Part shown: piece after piece, positions 62,898 to 64,000 of the stretch | Layout of the letters: each line of letters starts with the position of its first letter | Numbering within the stretch: the stretch's first letter is position 1 | From: Methanofollis formosanus | GTDB taxonomy: Archaea; Halobacteriota; Methanomicrobia; Methanomicrobiales; Methanofollaceae | Direction of reading: 5' to 3' | Length of the DNA stretch: 64,000 nt | NCBI RefSeq assembly: GCF_019633745.1 | Contig: NZ_CP037968.1 | Span: forward strand, 1 to 64,000 | Position numbers and translations under genes: made by a program | Notes under the pieces: generated by a model | What the model was told of the DNA's origin: nothing | The model's database searches: none | Seen by the model: the letters and a program-made list of their open reading frames with translations, nothing else

Positions 62898-64000
62898 TTA
62901 GAAGAACCTGATCTGGTCCTGCGGGATGGAGAGGACGAACCTCGCCCCGGTGCCGGGCTCTCCCTCCTCCTTGATCTTGATCCCGGTGACGGCCAGGATC
63001 CGGCGCGCGAGGTAGAGGCCGAAACCGGTGTTTTTTCCATACCCCAGCTCGAAGATCCTTTTTTTCTCCCTGACTGGTACCCCGCATCCGTTGTCCTCGT
63101 ACACTATCAGGGATCCCTCCACCCTGACCCTCACCTCGGTCACACCCTTCCCGTGCCGCAGCGAGTTTTCGAGGAGGATATAGAAGACGCGGTCAAAGAG
63201 CGTGTCGGCGAGAACCCGGACGCCCGCGGTCTCGGTTCGGATCGTAAGGTTCTGCACACCGTTCTCGAGATACGAGCGTGCCGAGCCGACGGCGGCATCG
63301 AGATCCTGCCATGTCGGTGCCGCCGTCCCGACCTGCTGGATCTCCCGGGAAAAATCAAGATGTTTCCTGAGCATTCCAGCCGCTTCCGTGGCTTTTTTGA
63401 GGTATCGATCGACGTCGGGTTCGGTCGTGACGCCGGCCGCAAGGTCGACCCACCCCGCGAGGGCGGTGAGGATGTTCATCAGTTCGTGGCGGGTGAGCGT
63501 GCTGACCAACTTGAGGGTCTGGTTCATCTGCTCCAGTTCCTCCTGGGCAGCCCTGATCTCGCTGATATCGATCACCAGGCCCCATGTCCCGGTCGCCTCC
63601 CCGTTCTTGGTCACGGCGACGGAGTGGACGATCACCGGGACGGTGCTCCCGTCTTTTCTGAGGAAGGTGTACTCGTGACATGCCGGGATCCTCCCGTCCA
63701 TCCGATAAGCCACATTCTGGTAGGCTCGCGTCCGGTCAGGGAGGGCGATCAGGTCGTAGGCGTTCAGGCCCCCTTCGAGATCCTCCGCGGTAAATCCGAA
63801 CTCCAGGAGGCCATGGTGATTCACGTAGGTGATAGTGCCGTGCTCGTCGAACTCGAAGAAGGTCTGGGGGAAGGTGTCCATGAAGGTGAGAAGGGTCTGG
63901 CGCATGTCGGGGGTGTGCCGGCCGGCGTCGGCGTCGATCTCGACGAGGTTGACCCAGAAGCCCTCTCCGGCGGGGGTGAAGACCGGCAGCACCCGGGCCG
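62898..64000 (-). CDS. PAS-domain sensor histidine kinase (5' end outside window)
   Basis: At least 364 residues seen; the frame remains open to the window edge, so the true N-terminus and probably another sensory domain lie beyond. Visible order: tail of an upstream domain, PAS domain (TFFEFDEHGTITYVNHHGLLEFGF, with DGSTVPVIVHSVAVTKNG as PAC), a phosphoacceptor helix (TRHELMNILTALAGWVDLA) and a HATPase_c domain with NSLRHGKG, YEDNGCGVP and GYGKNTGFGLYLARRIL. Cytoplasmic in the part seen. No response regulator in the window. Confidence 0.9.
   Translation of the reverse strand, partial: ARVLPVFTPAGEGFWVNLVEIDADAGRHTPDMRQTLLTFMDTFPQTFFEFDEHGTITYVNHHGLLEFGFTAEDLEGGLNAYDLIALPDRTRAYQNVAYRMDGRIPACHEYTFLRKDGSTVPVIVHSVAVTKNGEATGTWGLVIDISEIRAAQEELEQMNQTLKLVSTLTRHELMNILTALAGWVDLAAGVTTEPDVDRYLKKATEAAGMLRKHLDFSREIQQVGTAAPTWQDLDAAVGSARSYLENGVQNLTIRTETAGVRVLADTLFDRVFYILLENSLRHGKGVTEVRVRVEGSLIVYEDNGCGVPVREKKRIFELGYGKNTGFGLYLARRILAVTGIKIKEEGEPGTGARFVLSIPQDQIRFF

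Overview
The window looks like chromosome of a hydrogenotrophic methanogen of the order Methanomicrobiales, probably Methanofollis- or Methanoculleus-like. The reasons are a complete Mmp10 gene (radical SAM arginine methylase of methyl-coenzyme M reductase), archaeal TATA boxes and T-run terminators, a bacterial-type grpE-dnaK-dnaJ operon, tandem AMP-forming acyl-CoA synthetases, an inositol-phosphate synthase and several secreted proteins with a C-terminal membrane anchor. The genus is inferred. No rRNA, tRNA or CRISPR array was seen.

Layout. 0.5-4.2 kb: solute-binding lipoprotein, MJ1316-type RNA-associated domain protein, DUF401 permease, small exported protein. 4.3-10.7 kb: a tightly overlapping seven-gene operon built around a MoxR ATPase, with DUF4129, DUF4350 and DUF58 membrane proteins. 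11.6-14.5 kb: two divergent surface proteins. 14.6-23.9 kb: mmp10, two acyl-CoA synthetases, SLC13 transporter, EVE-domain protein, inositol-phosphate synthase. 25.5-28.5 kb: a nuclease-fold-like protein, a Trm-G10-like tRNA methylase, and a stand-alone protein carrying the archaeosine synthase core motif. 29-35.7 kb: heat-shock operon, PAPS-reductase-family protein, purH. 35.8-40.4 kb: DUF4013-PrsW-DUF4013 membrane cluster and two zinc-ribbon/TM2-like proteins. 40.6-44.2 kb: leuA/cimA-ilvB-ilvN operon for branched-chain amino acids. 44.9-55.8 kb: accessory region with visibly AT-richer genes (membrane HTH regulator, secreted protein, orphan ABC-2 permease, SSS symporter with a 35-residue partner, DUF1847, zinc phospholipase C-like protein, and an inverted pair of paralogous membrane proteins). 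56-60.2 kb: surface-glycan operon and a radical SAM/HhH protein. 61-62.6 kb: DUF2148 and GHMP-kinase-like pair. The window ends inside a PAS histidine kinase.

The most striking feature lies outside the genes. Nearly every gap between convergent genes (about 150-1500 bp each) is filled with a mosaic of dispersed repeats. These are: (i) a hairpin module of about 45 bp, in at least 18 copies, whose stem shows compensatory changes and which almost always points away from the 3' end of the adjacent gene; (ii) a GC-rich palindromic module that is 69 bp long in seven copies; (iii) a 312-bp element with terminal inverted repeats in two same-orientation copies about 10 kb apart, bracketing the accessory region; (iv) a 242-243-bp element with terminal inverted repeats. 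Whether these are non-autonomous mobile elements, 3'-end or terminator RNAs, or both, is the main open question here.
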